In this document: positions 45,214 through 54,327 of the stretch, in pieces
Layout of the letters: each line of letters begins with the position of its first letter
Position numbering within the stretch: the first letter of the stretch is position 1
From: Streptomyces caniferus
Lineage (GTDB): Bacteria > Actinomycetota > Actinomycetes > Streptomycetales > Streptomycetaceae
DNA length: 64,000 nt
NCBI RefSeq assembly: GCF_009811555.1
Contig: NZ_BLIN01000002.1
Location: forward strand, 1,302,001 to 1,366,000
Direction: 5' to 3'
Position numbers and translations under genes: made by a program
The notes under the pieces: model-generated
Seen by the model: the letters and a program-made list of their open reading frames with translations, nothing else
Told to the model about the DNA's origin: nothing
The model's database searches: none

Positions 45214-45540
45214 TCACTTGGCCTTTTGGTAAGCCTCACGAATCTCGGCGGGCACGCGCCCGCGGTCGCTGACGTTGTAGCCGCTCGACTTGGCCCAGGC
45301 CCGGATCGCGGCGGTGTCCTCCTGGGCGGCCGCGGCGGCCTTGCGCGGCTTACGGCCCTTACCGGTCTTGCGGCCGGCCTTCAGGAACGGCCCGACGGCT
45401 TCCAGCAGCTGGTCGTAGCTGTCCGGGCTCAAATCGATCTCGTAAGTCACACCGTCAAGAGAAAGAGTGTGCGTGGCGGCCTCTGTGGACTCTTCGCCCG
45501 TGAGGTCGTCCGTGTAGATGGTGATTACTTTCTGTGCCAT
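45214..45540 (-). CDS. lsr2: Lsr2 nucleoid-associated silencer
   Basis: 108 residues. The N-terminal dimerisation domain starts MAQKVITIYTDDLTGEES and contains HTLSLDGVTYEIDLSPDSYD. The C-terminal DNA-binding helix pair ends AIRAWAKSSGYNVSDRGRVP, with the AT-hook-like RGR. It is an H-NS-like protein that coats AT-rich and foreign DNA, and may silence the accessory islands of this window. The linker is Lys/Arg/Ala-rich. The ribosome binding site is weak. Confidence 0.97.
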   Translation of the reverse strand: MAQKVITIYTDDLTGEESTEAATHTLSLDGVTYEIDLSPDSYDQLLEAVGPFLKAGRKTGKGRKPRKAAAAAQEDTAAIRAWAKSSGYNVSDRGRVPAEIREAYQKAK

Positions 45541-45687
45541 GCAGGCAGTCTAAACCCCTGAAATTGTCACGCCCGCCCTTTCCCCGGCCTGCTGATGCGA
45601 CGAACTGGTTGCCGGTAAAGGGCCGGTTTTCCGCGGCCGGGCCCGGGATCGACCGGCTCCAGGGCCGCCCCGGAGCCCCCGGCCCTC

Positions 45688-46107
45688 TCAGGCCAGGTGC
45701 AGGGCGGCGAGCAGTGCGTCCACGAGGGGACGGTCGCGTTCCTGGGTGAGGAGGCAGCGGGCATCGGCGGGCGAGAGCCACGTCATGCGGTCGACCTCGC
45801 GGTTCGGGGTGAACGCGCCGGCGACCGCCTCGGCCGCCCAGTAACGGACCTGCTTGGGGCGGCCGCCCGCCAGGTAGAAGGAGGTGGGCAGCGGCGCTCC
45901 GGGCCGGCACTCCATACCGGTCTCCTCCGCCACCTCGCGCACCGCGCCGGCCAGCGGGTCCTCGCCGCGCTTCAGCTTGCCCTTGGGGTGGGACCAGTCG
46001 TCGTACTTGGGCCGGTGGACGAGCGCGATCTCCAGCCCGTCCTCGGACGACGCACGGCGCCACAGGACACATCCCGCCGCGCGAATAGGCTTCTGAGGCA
46101 CTGTCAC
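45688..46107 (-). CDS. Nudix hydrolase (MutT-like)
   Basis: 139 residues. The Nudix box is GEDPLAGAVREVAEETGME, preceded by DDWSHPKGKLKR, the MutT1/Ap(n)A-type signature. It hydrolyses a nucleoside-diphosphate-linked compound such as 8-oxo-dGTP or a dinucleoside polyphosphate. GTG 46107 has GAGGAG 7 nt upstream. It lies downstream of ppk and the CHAD gene, the usual actinobacterial order; mycobacterial MutT1 has an extra phosphatase domain that is absent here. Confidence 0.9.
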   Translation of the reverse strand: MTVPQKPIRAAGCVLWRRASSEDGLEIALVHRPKYDDWSHPKGKLKRGEDPLAGAVREVAEETGMECRPGAPLPTSFYLAGGRPKQVRYWAAEAVAGAFTPNREVDRMTWLSPADARCLLTQERDRPLVDALLAALHLA

Positions 46108-46248
46108 ATCATCACTCCTCGCCGTCCGCAGCGTCGTCGGCCCGCTCCGTTTCCTCAGCACTTCCCTCTTTCGTCGGCTCTCCTCGGCTCTTCCGGCTCC
46201 CCTCGGTTCCTCAGTTCCTCCGGCTCTCCTCGGCTTCTCCGGTTCCCC
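46108..46248. repeat. Pyrimidine-rich repeats between CHAD and Nudix genes
   Basis: CGGCTCTCCTCGGCT occurs at 46175-46189 and 46221-46235, among further CTCCGG/CCCCTCGG variants. Low-complexity spacer; may form secondary structure in the transcript. Confidence 0.5.
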
Positions 46249-47559
46249 TCAGCCCCTGCGCTCCGGCGTCCGCGGCAGCCATACCCGGCCGAAGGCGAAG
46301 CGGGCCGCCTCCACCTCGTGCCGCTGGTCGGCGTGCAGCACTCCGAGGGCGTAGGCCGTGGCCGGGGCGATCCGGGGGGTGCGGGCCGCGGCCGCGGCCG
46401 CGGCGGCGGCCTCCGAGGCGTCCCGGTGCCATTCCAGCGCACGGCCGGCCTCCACCAGCCGGAAGTCGGCGTACTCCGGCGCGATCACCTCCCGGGCGTA
46501 GCGGCTCAGCCGCACCAGCACCCGGACCTGGTGCCAGGGAGCGTCCTGGCGCTGGTCGGCGGCGAGCGCCGCGGCGTTGTACGGGTAGCCCGCGCGGGAG
46601 AGCGGCAGCGCGGCGACCGCCTCGGCGAGCCGTCGGTGCGCCTGGTCGGCGAGCGGCGGCAGCGCCTCGGCGGCCGGCAGCTCGCCGGCGGTACCGGCCA
46701 GCGGCGCCTCGGAGGCGAGCACCGCCACCGAGTCGGCGACGGCATGGAAGCGGGAGGAGCCGAGCGCCTGCAGTGCGGTGGAGTGGGCGCGGGTGCGGGC
46801 GAGGGTGAGCTGGCGGTCGAGCAGCGCCCCGGCCCGCGCCGCACCGGCCGACAGCGCGCCGTCGGGATCCGGGTCGCCGGAGGAAGCCGCGGACGACGCG
46901 TCGGCCGGGGCGGCGGATCCGGCGGCGGAGCCCGTGGTCGTACGGTCCCCCCGTTTTCCCCGTTCGGCCCGGCCCGGGCGGTCGGCGCGCTCGGGCCGCT
47001 CCGCGCGGCCCGTCAGCCGCTGCAGCGCCGTCATCAGCCGCTCGCGGCGGGCCGCGCAGGCCTGTTCGCGGGCCAGCGTGCCGGACAGCCAGCCGAGTTC
47101 GGAGCGGAGCTGGTCGGCCCAGACCTCCTCGGTCAGCGGCCGGAAGGTGTACAGGGTGGCGCTGATCCGGCGGGCGGCGCGGCGCAGCTGCCGGGCGGCC
47201 TCGCCGACGCCCTCCGCGTCCGAACCGCTCTCCCGGTGCAGCCGCAGACTGCGCAGGAATTCCGCGGACCACTGGTGCAGATGGCCGGCGAGCACCTCCT
47301 CGGCCGTGCGGGCGGCGAGGGCGGTGCCCGGGTCGGCCCCGGGGCCGCTGCCGTCGTCACCGGAACCGTGGGTCGTCAGCGGCCGGTACCCGGCGCCGTC
47401 CCGGCCGTACGAGGCGTCGTCCGGCCCTGGTGTGCCGTCGTCCCCTCCGTACGGGCCGTCCACCACCGCGGACCGGGCGCCGGGCGCCGGGCCGGGCTCG
47501 TATCCGGTTCCGAGGAGACCCGCGGGCCCTCCGGTCGGCTGGTCATGTCGCTGGGCCAC
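46249..47559 (-). CDS. CHAD-domain protein, polyphosphate-binding
   Basis: 436 residues. The CHAD domain is helical with conserved basic/His positions: [14 protein letters not shown] [57 protein letters not shown] modules bind inorganic polyphosphate. The first ~75 residues are Gly/Asp/Pro-rich and disordered, and an inserted linker of about 60 residues ([20 protein letters not shown]...) splits the domain. The GTG start overlaps the ppk stop by 17 bp, so it is coupled to polyphosphate kinase. Confidence 0.88.
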   Translation of the reverse strand: MAQRHDQPTGGPAGLLGTGYEPGPAPGARSAVVDGPYGGDDGTPGPDDASYGRDGAGYRPLTTHGSGDDGSGPGADPGTALAARTAEEVLAGHLHQWSAEFLRSLRLHRESGSDAEGVGEAARQLRRAARRISATLYTFRPLTEEVWADQLRSELGWLSGTLAREQACAARRERLMTALQRLTGRAERPERADRPGRAERGKRGDRTTTGSAAGSAAPADASSAASSGDPDPDGALSAGAARAGALLDRQLTLARTRAHSTALQALGSSRFHAVADSVAVLASEAPLAGTAGELPAAEALPPLADQAHRRLAEAVAALPLSRAGYPYNAAALAADQRQDAPWHQVRVLVRLSRYAREVIAPEYADFRLVEAGRALEWHRDASEAAAAAAAAARTPRIAPATAYALGVLHADQRHEVEAARFAFGRVWLPRTPERRG

Positions 47560-49819
47560 GCCGGCGCCTCCGGGCGTCGATGAGCATTTCCTGAATGTTG
47601 CGCAGCGGCGCGCCGTCCGCGTCCACCGCGTGCCGGGTCCAGTCGCCTTCCGGGCCCAGGTGCCAGGAGGACGTGGAGTCCGACATCCCCGTCTCCAGCA
47701 TCCGGTTGAGGGAGGCGCGGTGCGCCGGGTCGGTGACCCGCACCAGCGCCTCGATCCGGCGGTCGAGGTTCCGGTGCATCATGTCGGCGCTGCCCAGCCA
47801 CACTTCGGGCTCGCCGCCGTTGCCGAAGACGAAGACCCGGGAGTGTTCCAGGAAGCGGCCGAGGATGCTGCGCACGCGGACGTTCTCGCTCAGGCCGGGG
47901 ACTCCCGGGCGCAGCGCGCAGATGCCGCGCACCCAGACGTCGACCGGCACACCGGCCTGGGAGGCACGGTAGAGCGCGTCGATGACGGCCTCGTCGACCA
48001 TCGAGTTGACCTTGATGCGGACGTAGGCGGGACCGCCCGCCCGCTGGCTCGCGATCTCCTTGTTGATGCGCTGTATCAGGCCGTCCCGCAGGGACTTGGG
48101 GGCGACCAGGAGACGGCGGTAGGTCTCGCGGCGGGAGTAGCCGGAGAGCCGGTTGAAGAGGTCGGAGAGGTCGGCGCCGACCTGCGGGTCGGCGGTCAGC
48201 AGGCCGAGGTCCTCGTAGAGCCGGGCCGTCTTGGGGTGATAGTTGCCGGTCCCCACATGGGAGTAGCGGCGCAGCATCTCGCCTTCCTGGCGGACGACGA
48301 GCGAGAGCTTGGAGTGCGTCTTGAGGCCGACCAGGCCGTAGACGACATGGCAGCCGGACTCCTCCAGCTTGCGCGCCCACTTGATGTTGGCCTGTTCGTC
48401 GAAGCGGGCCTTGATCTCGACGAGGACGAGGACCTGCTTGCCGGACTCCGCGGCATCGATCAGGGCGTCGACGATCGGCGAGTCGCCGGAGGTGCGGTAG
48501 AGCGTCTGCTTGATCGCGAGCACGTCCGGGTCGCCGGCGGCCTGCTCCAGGAACGCCTGCACCGAGGTGGAGAAGGAGTCGTAGGGGTGGTGGAGGAGGA
48601 CGTCGCGGGCGCGCAGGGCGGCGAAGATGTCCGGCGCGGATGCCGACTCCACCTCGGCGAGGTCACGGTGGGTGCCGGCGACGAACTTGGGGTACTTGAG
48701 CTCGGGCCGGTCCAGCGCGCCGATGCCGAAGAGACCGGTCAGGTCCAGCGGGCCGGGCAGCGGGTAGACCTCGGCGTCGGAGATCTTCAGCTCCTGGACG
48801 AGCAGGTCGAGCACCGCCGGGTCGATGGACTCCTCGACCTCCAGGCGGACCGGCGGCCCGAAGCGCCGCCGCATCAGCTCCTTCTCCAGGGCCTGGAGGA
48901 GGTTCTCCGCGTCGTCCTCCTCGACCTCCAGGTCCTCGTTGCGGGTGACCCGGAACATGTGGTGCGCGCGCACCTCCATGCCCGGGAAGAGCTCCTCCAG
49001 GTGGGCGGCGATGACGTCCTCGATGGGGACGTAGCGCTGCGGGGAGGCCTCCAGGAAGCGGGAGAGCAGCGGCGGCACCTTGACCCGCGCGAAGTGGTCG
49101 TGGCCGCTGACCGGGTTGCGCACGACGACGGCCAGGTTCAGCGAGAGGCCGGAGATGTACGGGAACGGGTGCGCCGGGTCCACCGCCAGGGGCGTGAGCA
49201 CCGGGAAGATCTGCTGACGGAAGAGGGTGAACAGGCGGGCCTGCTCCTTCTCGGTCAGCTCGGGCCAGCGGATCAGGTGGATGCCCTGGTCGGCGAGCTC
49301 GGGGGCGATGTCCTGCTGGAAGCAGGCGGCGTGCCGGGCCATGAGTTCGCGCGAGCGGGTCCAGATCAGGTCCAGCACCTCGCGGGGCTGGAGGCCGGAC
49401 GCGGAGCGGGTGGCGACGCCGGTGGCTATCCGTCGCTTGAGTCCGGCCACCCGGACCATGAAGAACTCGTCCAGGTTGCTGGCGAAAATCGCCAGGAAGT
49501 TCGCCCGTTCGAGGAGGGGGGTGGCCGGGTCCTCGGCCAGTTCGAGCACCCGCTCGTTGAAGGCCAGCCAGCTGCGCTCGCGGTCCAGGAACCGGCCGCT
49601 GGGCAGTTCCTCGCCGTCCACTCCCACCACGCCCTCGTCCTCGTACGCGTCGGGATCCGCGTCCAGGTCGGGCTCCAGGCCGGGCACCGTGCCCCGGACC
49701 GCCTGCGGTCGGTGCGCGGCGATCGAACCCACGGAGGGCTGGGCCGAGGGCGCCGCGGCCCGCGGGGGCTGCGGGGTCGGCATCTCGGGCTGTGCCTCGG
49801 CGCTGGGCTGCTGGTTCAT
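47543..49819 (-). CDS. ppk: Polyphosphate kinase Ppk1
   Basis: 758 residues. It reversibly polymerises the gamma-phosphate of ATP into polyphosphate. The N-terminal domain starts [20 protein letters not shown], then [20 protein letters not shown]. The two PLD-like catalytic domains show [20 protein letters not shown], the phospho-His motif [13 protein letters not shown], and later [21 protein letters not shown] disordered ~70-residue Pro/Ala-rich leader precedes the core. ATG 49819 follows AAGG closely. CHAD and Nudix genes follow. Confidence 0.96.
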   Translation of the reverse strand: MNQQPSAEAQPEMPTPQPPRAAAPSAQPSVGSIAAHRPQAVRGTVPGLEPDLDADPDAYEDEGVVGVDGEELPSGRFLDRERSWLAFNERVLELAEDPATPLLERANFLAIFASNLDEFFMVRVAGLKRRIATGVATRSASGLQPREVLDLIWTRSRELMARHAACFQQDIAPELADQGIHLIRWPELTEKEQARLFTLFRQQIFPVLTPLAVDPAHPFPYISGLSLNLAVVVRNPVSGHDHFARVKVPPLLSRFLEASPQRYVPIEDVIAAHLEELFPGMEVRAHHMFRVTRNEDLEVEEDDAENLLQALEKELMRRRFGPPVRLEVEESIDPAVLDLLVQELKISDAEVYPLPGPLDLTGLFGIGALDRPELKYPKFVAGTHRDLAEVESASAPDIFAALRARDVLLHHPYDSFSTSVQAFLEQAAGDPDVLAIKQTLYRTSGDSPIVDALIDAAESGKQVLVLVEIKARFDEQANIKWARKLEESGCHVVYGLVGLKTHSKLSLVVRQEGEMLRRYSHVGTGNYHPKTARLYEDLGLLTADPQVGADLSDLFNRLSGYSRRETYRRLLVAPKSLRDGLIQRINKEIASQRAGGPAYVRIKVNSMVDEAVIDALYRASQAGVPVDVWVRGICALRPGVPGLSENVRVRSILGRFLEHSRVFVFGNGGEPEVWLGSADMMHRNLDRRIEALVRVTDPAHRASLNRMLETGMSDSTSSWHLGPEGDWTRHAVDADGAPLRNIQEMLIDARRRRRGPAT

Positions 49820-50333
49820 GACCTTATTCTTCCGCGTCCGGGGGGTTCCAGGCGCGTCAGGAAGTGGCGGCGGCGCGAGATGGAGCCTCGGGTGGGGGAC
49901 GTTCGGCACAGCGGGCTGCATTCACCGATGCTCGCAAGCGACATTGAATCGCCGGTAACGCGGATATGGCGCACAGGCAAGCGGGGTGCTACCCCCAGGC
50001 GTTTTCCCCGCCCGCCAGGGGCTGTTGGCCCGCGCCGGTGCCCGGATCAGCGGTCCGGGCCGCTCCTGGGGTGCCACGGCCCAGGGCCGGGAGCCGGGAG
50101 CCGCCGCCGGGGCGCGTCCCCCTGTGCCTCCCCCGGGACAGCCTTTGTCACACGCGTCGTGCCCCCCGGGGTGCCCCGTGCATCGGCGCCTCCCGGGGTG
50201 CTCCACGCACGGCGCCTCCCGGGATGCGGAGCCGCCGCGGCCCCCGCGCCCCGGGAGGCATGCGGGGCCGCGGCGGGCCCGTCTCCCGGTTTTCCGCCCC
50301 GCCGGCCGTCGGCCGGACCCGGGGCCGCCCGTT
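49820..50333. other. ppk upstream region
   Basis: About 510 bp. An AT-richer stretch (49920-49970) likely holds the ppk promoter. One ATTCACC (49925-49931) resembles a single PhoP unit but no 11-nt array is evident. A 14-bp direct repeat CGGCGCCTCCCGGG occurs at 50184-50197 and 50210-50223. No gene seen. Confidence 0.45.
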
Positions 50334-51377
50334 TCAGCCGTGCCGGCGCCGCATCACCCGGAAGGCGATCACGGTCAGCACCGCCGCCCCCGCCAGCACG
50401 ATCCCGGCCTCGATCCACGCCAGCGGCCAGTGGTGCGACGCCGGGTGGTAGTCCATGTACTGGCCGGCCACGTCGTGCGCGCGCTGACAGGCCTCGTAAC
50501 CAGGAGAGGCGTGGCACGGGGAGTCGGCGAGGTGGGCTCCGGAGCGGACGTAGTCCCCCTGCCCGACGAGCCAGGCGTCGTCCGCCAGCTGGGCCGGCCG
50601 GCCGTTCTTGAACTCCTTCGTCACCGTCGGCAGCAGGTACGGCCTGAGCTGGGCCAACACCACCTGCGCCGCCACCACGGCAGCGAGCGTGACGCCCATC
50701 GACAGCACCGTACGGCGCTGCAGCAGACCGGCCAGCACGCCGACGGCCAGGGCCAGCAGGGAGTAGGCGACCGGCACCGGGCCGAGCGCGTCGAAGCCGA
50801 GGGCCGAGTACCAGTAGAAGCCGGAGACCTCGTCGCCGGCGACCTGCCAGAGCCAGCTGTAGACCAGCGAGAGCGCCGTGGTGGAGGCGAGCACGATCAG
50901 CGCGGGCAGGCCGGTCTTCACCGCCAGCCAGCGCAGCGGGCCGACCGACTGGGTCAGGACGAGCTTGTCGGTGCCGGCCTCCAGCTCGCGGGCGATCAGC
51001 GGGGCGCCGAGGAACAGCCCGATCAGTGCGGGCAGCAGCACCAGGCCCACTTCGACGAGCCGCAGGAACGGGCCGTAGGTCTCGCGGAAGGCGGAGACCG
51101 CCTCCTGGGTGTGGGCGCAGCGCGGGTCGAGGGAGATCTGCGAGCAGCCGGCGATGTGGTGGGCGTCGATGAATCCGGCCATCTGGCCGCGCAGCACCGC
51201 GCACCAGACCGCGCCGCCGGCCACCGCGGCCAGCAGCACACCGAAGACCAGGCGGTGCTGGCGCCACACCAGCCAGACGAGTCCGCGCAGCGGCGCCGGG
51301 CCGTCCCCCTCCCGGATCCCGCCCGGATCGCCCGCCGTGCCGCGCCCGTTCGTACCGGGGTGTGCCGTGGTGGTCAT
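50334..51377 (-). CDS. ABC-2-type transporter permease
   Basis: 347 residues with about six membrane helices: LVFGVLLAAVAGGAVWCAVL near the N-terminus, LVLLPALIGLFLGAPLIARE with the ABC-2 coupling segment LEAGTDKLVLTQSV, and a C-terminal helix before RVMRRRHG. A ~90-residue extracellular stretch with paired Cys lies before the last helix. ATG 51377 overlaps the ATPase stop (ATGA), with GGGAG 8 nt upstream. It forms an exporter with the preceding ATPase; substrate unknown. Confidence 0.88.
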   Translation of the reverse strand: MTTTAHPGTNGRGTAGDPGGIREGDGPAPLRGLVWLVWRQHRLVFGVLLAAVAGGAVWCAVLRGQMAGFIDAHHIAGCSQISLDPRCAHTQEAVSAFRETYGPFLRLVEVGLVLLPALIGLFLGAPLIARELEAGTDKLVLTQSVGPLRWLAVKTGLPALIVLASTTALSLVYSWLWQVAGDEVSGFYWYSALGFDALGPVPVAYSLLALAVGVLAGLLQRRTVLSMGVTLAAVVAAQVVLAQLRPYLLPTVTKEFKNGRPAQLADDAWLVGQGDYVRSGAHLADSPCHASPGYEACQRAHDVAGQYMDYHPASHHWPLAWIEAGIVLAGAAVLTVIAFRVMRRRHG

Positions 51378-52474
51378 GCCGCCGCTCCCTTGCCGCTGTG
51401 GTGGTCGTGCCGTGTGCCCGCCGCGCCGCCCGGCGGGCTGTACCGGCCGCCCGGACGGCCACTGGGGCCGGGCGGTCCGTTGCGCGGCATGCCGGGGATC
51501 CCCGGCTTGTTGCCGGGCCGGCGGCGCCACCGCGCCGAGACCGGCTCCGCGCTCGGCGCTATCAGTGCGGGCGCGTCGGGCGCGCGCAGATAGGCGAGCA
51601 GAAGTTCCTCCAGGGACGGCTCCACCGTCTCCCAGGGCCCGGCGGCGACCGGGCCCTGGCGCCGTACGACGGCGGCGAAGCGACGCCCGGACGTCTGTGT
51701 CTCGATGACCGTGTGCGCCGCGATCGCGGGTGGCAGCGCCGTGTCCCGGTGCGCCCCCATCACCAGGGCGTGCGCCCCGATGACATCGTCGATCTCGCCC
51801 GCGAGCCGCACCCGGCCGCCGCCCAGCACCAGCAGGTAGTCACAGACCCCGTCCAGCTCGGCGAGCAGGTCCGAGGACAGCACGACGGTCGTGCCGTGCT
51901 CGGCGGCCTGGGCCAGCAGCAGCGCGGTCGTCCGGTGCCGGCCGAGCGGGTCGAGACCGGCCAGCGGCTCGTCGAGCAGCAGGAGTTCGGGGCTCTTGGC
52001 GAAGGCGAGGGCGAGGGCGAGGCAGGTGCGCTGCCCGCCGGAGAGGGCGCCGGTCCGGACGTCGAGGGGCACCCGGCCCTCCCGGACGATCCGCTCGGCG
52101 CACCGCGCGTTCCAGCGGCCGGGGTTGAGCTCGCGGCCCAGCCGCAGCGTCTCGGCGACCGTCAGCCGGGGGTAGAGGGGCTTGCCCTGGGCGAGGTGGG
52201 CGGTCCGGGCGCGGACCGCGGCGCCGGCCGGGACCTCCCCGCCGATCCGTACGGTCCCCTCGCTGGGGCGGGTCAGGCCGGAGACGAGCGAGAGCAGGGT
52301 GCTCTTTCCGGCGCCGCCGGGCCCGACCAGGGCGCAGATACGGCCGGCCGGCAGCCGGAAGGTGCAGTCGCGCAGGGCCCAGCGGCGGCGGTAGCGCCGG
52401 CCGAGGCCGATCGCCTCGATGGCAGTGCGCCCCGAGGCCCGGCCGGTCACCTCGTCCGTACCCGTAGGCCGCAT
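51374..52474 (-). CDS. ABC transporter ATP-binding protein (YtrB-like)
   Basis: 366 residues. Walker A LVGPGGAGKSTLL (about 50-62), Q-loop TAHLAQGKPLYPRLT, signature LSGGQR, Walker B LLLLDEPLAGLD and an H-loop region where the usual His is replaced (VVLSSDLLAELDG). The C-terminal ~60 residues are Pro/Gly/Arg-rich and extra to the family. GGGGGA lies 7 nt before ATG 52474. It is coupled to the ABC-2 permease. A palindrome typical of YtrA/GntR operators lies 23 bp upstream. Confidence 0.9.
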   Translation of the reverse strand: MRPTGTDEVTGRASGRTAIEAIGLGRRYRRRWALRDCTFRLPAGRICALVGPGGAGKSTLLSLVSGLTRPSEGTVRIGGEVPAGAAVRARTAHLAQGKPLYPRLTVAETLRLGRELNPGRWNARCAERIVREGRVPLDVRTGALSGGQRTCLALALAFAKSPELLLLDEPLAGLDPLGRHRTTALLLAQAAEHGTTVVLSSDLLAELDGVCDYLLVLGGGRVRLAGEIDDVIGAHALVMGAHRDTALPPAIAAHTVIETQTSGRRFAAVVRRQGPVAAGPWETVEPSLEELLLAYLRAPDAPALIAPSAEPVSARWRRRPGNKPGIPGMPRNGPPGPSGRPGGRYSPPGGAAGTRHDHHSGKGAAA

Positions 52475-52496
52475 TACCCGTCCCCCTGAGCCATTC

Positions 52497-52512
52497 CACT
52501 AATTAAGTAGTG
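52497..52512. promoter_or_regulatory. YtrA-like operator before the ABC exporter
   Basis: Palindrome CACTAATTAAGTAGTG (arms CACTA/TAGTG around a TTAA centre), AT-rich in GC-rich surroundings and 23 bp upstream of the ATPase start. GntR/YtrA-family repressors commonly bind ACTA...TAGT-type sites before such exporters. No regulator gene is adjacent. Confidence 0.55.
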
Positions 52513-52567
52513 AAAGGGTGGGGGAAATGGGCTGCAGCTGTCAACCTCCGCTGCCTACGCTGCCCGC

Positions 52568-53185
52568 GTGTCCACACCCTCCGCGCCCGAGACGCCGCCG
52601 CTGCCGTACACCCCCGCCTATCCGATACGCACCGAACGCCTGGATCTGCGCCCCGTCACCCCCGACGACTTCGCCGCGATCCACGCCTACCAGCGCCGCC
52701 CCGAGGTCTGCCGCTACCTCTACTGGGGCCCCCTCGACGAGGCCGCATCCCGGGCCTCCGTCGCCGCCAAGGCCGCCCGCACCACGCTGCGCGAGTCCGG
52801 CGACCTCCTCCAGCTCGCCGTCGTCGTCCGCGACAGCGGCACCCTGGTCGGCGACGTCACCTTCGTCTGGAAGAGCAGCGCACACCGCCAGGGCGGCATC
52901 GGCTACGTCTTCCACCCCGACCACGCCGGTCACGGCTACGCCACCGAGGCGAGCCGGGCGCTGCTGGAACTGGGCTTCGAGGAGCTGCGCCTGCACCGCA
53001 TCCAGGCCGAGTTGGACGGGCGCAACACCGCCTCGGCCCGGCTGCTCGAACGGCTGGGGATGCGCCGGGAGGGCCATCTGCGGGAGAACGAGTTCCTCGA
53101 CGGGGAGTGGGCCGACGAGGTCGTCTACGCGATGCTGGCGCGCGAATGGCGGGCGCAGCGGGAAGAGCGGGCCCGGCAGCGGTGA
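52568..53185 (+). CDS. GNAT acetyltransferase (RimJ/RimL type)
   Basis: 205 residues. The core begins IRTERLDLRPVTPDDFAAIH and shows the acetyl-CoA segment IGYVFHPDHAGHGYATEAS plus ENTASARLLE-like GRNTASARLLERLGMRREGH, typical of the RimJ/RimL subgroup that acetylates protein N-termini or small amines. GTG 52568 has no clear ribosome binding site. It is divergent from the ABC exporter and converges on mshD across a hairpin. Confidence 0.9.
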   Translation: MSTPSAPETPPLPYTPAYPIRTERLDLRPVTPDDFAAIHAYQRRPEVCRYLYWGPLDEAASRASVAAKAARTTLRESGDLLQLAVVVRDSGTLVGDVTFVWKSSAHRQGGIGYVFHPDHAGHGYATEASRALLELGFEELRLHRIQAELDGRNTASARLLERLGMRREGHLRENEFLDGEWADEVVYAMLAREWRAQREERARQR

Positions 53186-53190
53186 CGAAA

Positions 53191-53218
53191 CGGGGCGGAC
53201 CCGGAAGGGCCCGCCCCG
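53191..53218. terminator. Terminator between GNAT gene and mshD
   Basis: Stem CGGGGCGG / CCGCCCCG with inner ACCC/GGGC pairing between two convergent stops. Confidence 0.65.
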
Positions 53219-53243
53219 CGGCACACTCGTCCGGCAACCGGTC

Positions 53244-54182
53244 TCAGGTCTCCGAGCGGTACATCAGATCCGTCTCGTGCGTGGCGAACCCCATCCGCTC
53301 GTACACGCTCACCGCCGCCGCGTTGTCCGCGTCGACGTACAGCATCGCCGTCGGCAGCCCCTGGCCGGCCAGATGCCGCAGCCCGACCGAGGTCAGCGCC
53401 TTGCCCAGGCCGCCGCCCTGGGCCCCCGGCCGCACGCCGAGCACATAGACCTCGCCGAGGCCCTCGTCGGCGTGCACCTTGGTCCAGTGGAAGCCGACCA
53501 GCCGGCCGTCCTTCTCCGCCAGGAAGAAGCCCTTCGGGTCGAACCACGCCTCGGCCTTGCGGTCGTCCAGATCACGCTGGATCAGCGACCCCTGCTCCGG
53601 GTGGTGCGCGAACGCCTCCGCGTTCACCTCCAGCCAGGCCGCGTCGTCGGTGCCCGGCTGGAAGGTCCGTACGGACACCCCCTCGGGGAACACCGGCTCC
53701 GGCAGCTCCAGGTCCGTCAGCGAGCGCCGCATCTGGCGCAGCTCCCGGAACATCGTCAGCCCCAGGGTCTGGGCGAGGTGCCGGGCGGCCGGATGCCCGC
53801 CGTGCGCCCAGGCCCGCAGCCGGCGCCCGGACTGCTCCAGCAGCTCGCTGCCCAGCGCCCGGCCGTGCCCGCGGCCGCGGTAGCCCGGGTGGACCACCAG
53901 CTCGGCGGCCGGTGCCTCCACCGGATCGGTGTCCTCCAGCTGCCCGTACGCGACCAGCTCCTCGGCCTCGTCGCCGCGCGAGTACAGCAGCACATGGCGC
54001 ACGCCCGGGCGCACGCCCCCGCGCAGCTGCAGCCGCCCCTGCTCGGACACGGCGGGCTGCCCGTCCGTACGAGCGGCCCGCTCGATCAGCTCGGCGACGG
54101 CCCCGGCCTCTTCCGGCGCGAGCTCGTCGACCACCTGGATCCTGCGGCCGGCCCGGCCCATCTCCTGTGCAGCGTCAGTCAT
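53244..54182 (-). CDS. mshD: Mycothiol synthase MshD
   Basis: 312 residues with two GNAT domains. MshD acetylates Cys-GlcN-Ins, the last step of mycothiol synthesis. The N-terminal domain contains AELVVHPGYRGRGHGRALG and the catalytic C-terminal domain contains EVYVLGVRPGAQGGGLGKAL and LYVDADNAAAVSVYERMGF. ATG 54182 gives the family start MTDAAQEMG. It complements mshA at 40.3 kb, so two mycothiol genes lie within 14 kb. Confidence 0.95.
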   Translation of the reverse strand: MTDAAQEMGRAGRRIQVVDELAPEEAGAVAELIERAARTDGQPAVSEQGRLQLRGGVRPGVRHVLLYSRGDEAEELVAYGQLEDTDPVEAPAAELVVHPGYRGRGHGRALGSELLEQSGRRLRAWAHGGHPAARHLAQTLGLTMFRELRQMRRSLTDLELPEPVFPEGVSVRTFQPGTDDAAWLEVNAEAFAHHPEQGSLIQRDLDDRKAEAWFDPKGFFLAEKDGRLVGFHWTKVHADEGLGEVYVLGVRPGAQGGGLGKALTSVGLRHLAGQGLPTAMLYVDADNAAAVSVYERMGFATHETDLMYRSET

Positions 54183-54327
54183 GTGTGAAGCGTACGACCC
54201 AGCCGGGCTCCCGGCCGGACACCACCGACCCTGTCGGGCAACCAGCTCGTCACCCGTGGACCCCTGTTGCGCTACGCGCGTCGACAATAAGCTGCCGTCC
54301 GCTCAGGACCATCCAGGAGGGGAACAC

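Noticed and set aside
49925..49931. ATTCACC upstream of ppk as a PHO box
   Set aside because: Only one partial unit; positions 11 and 22 nt away do not match the repeat core, unlike the phoR-phoU arrays.
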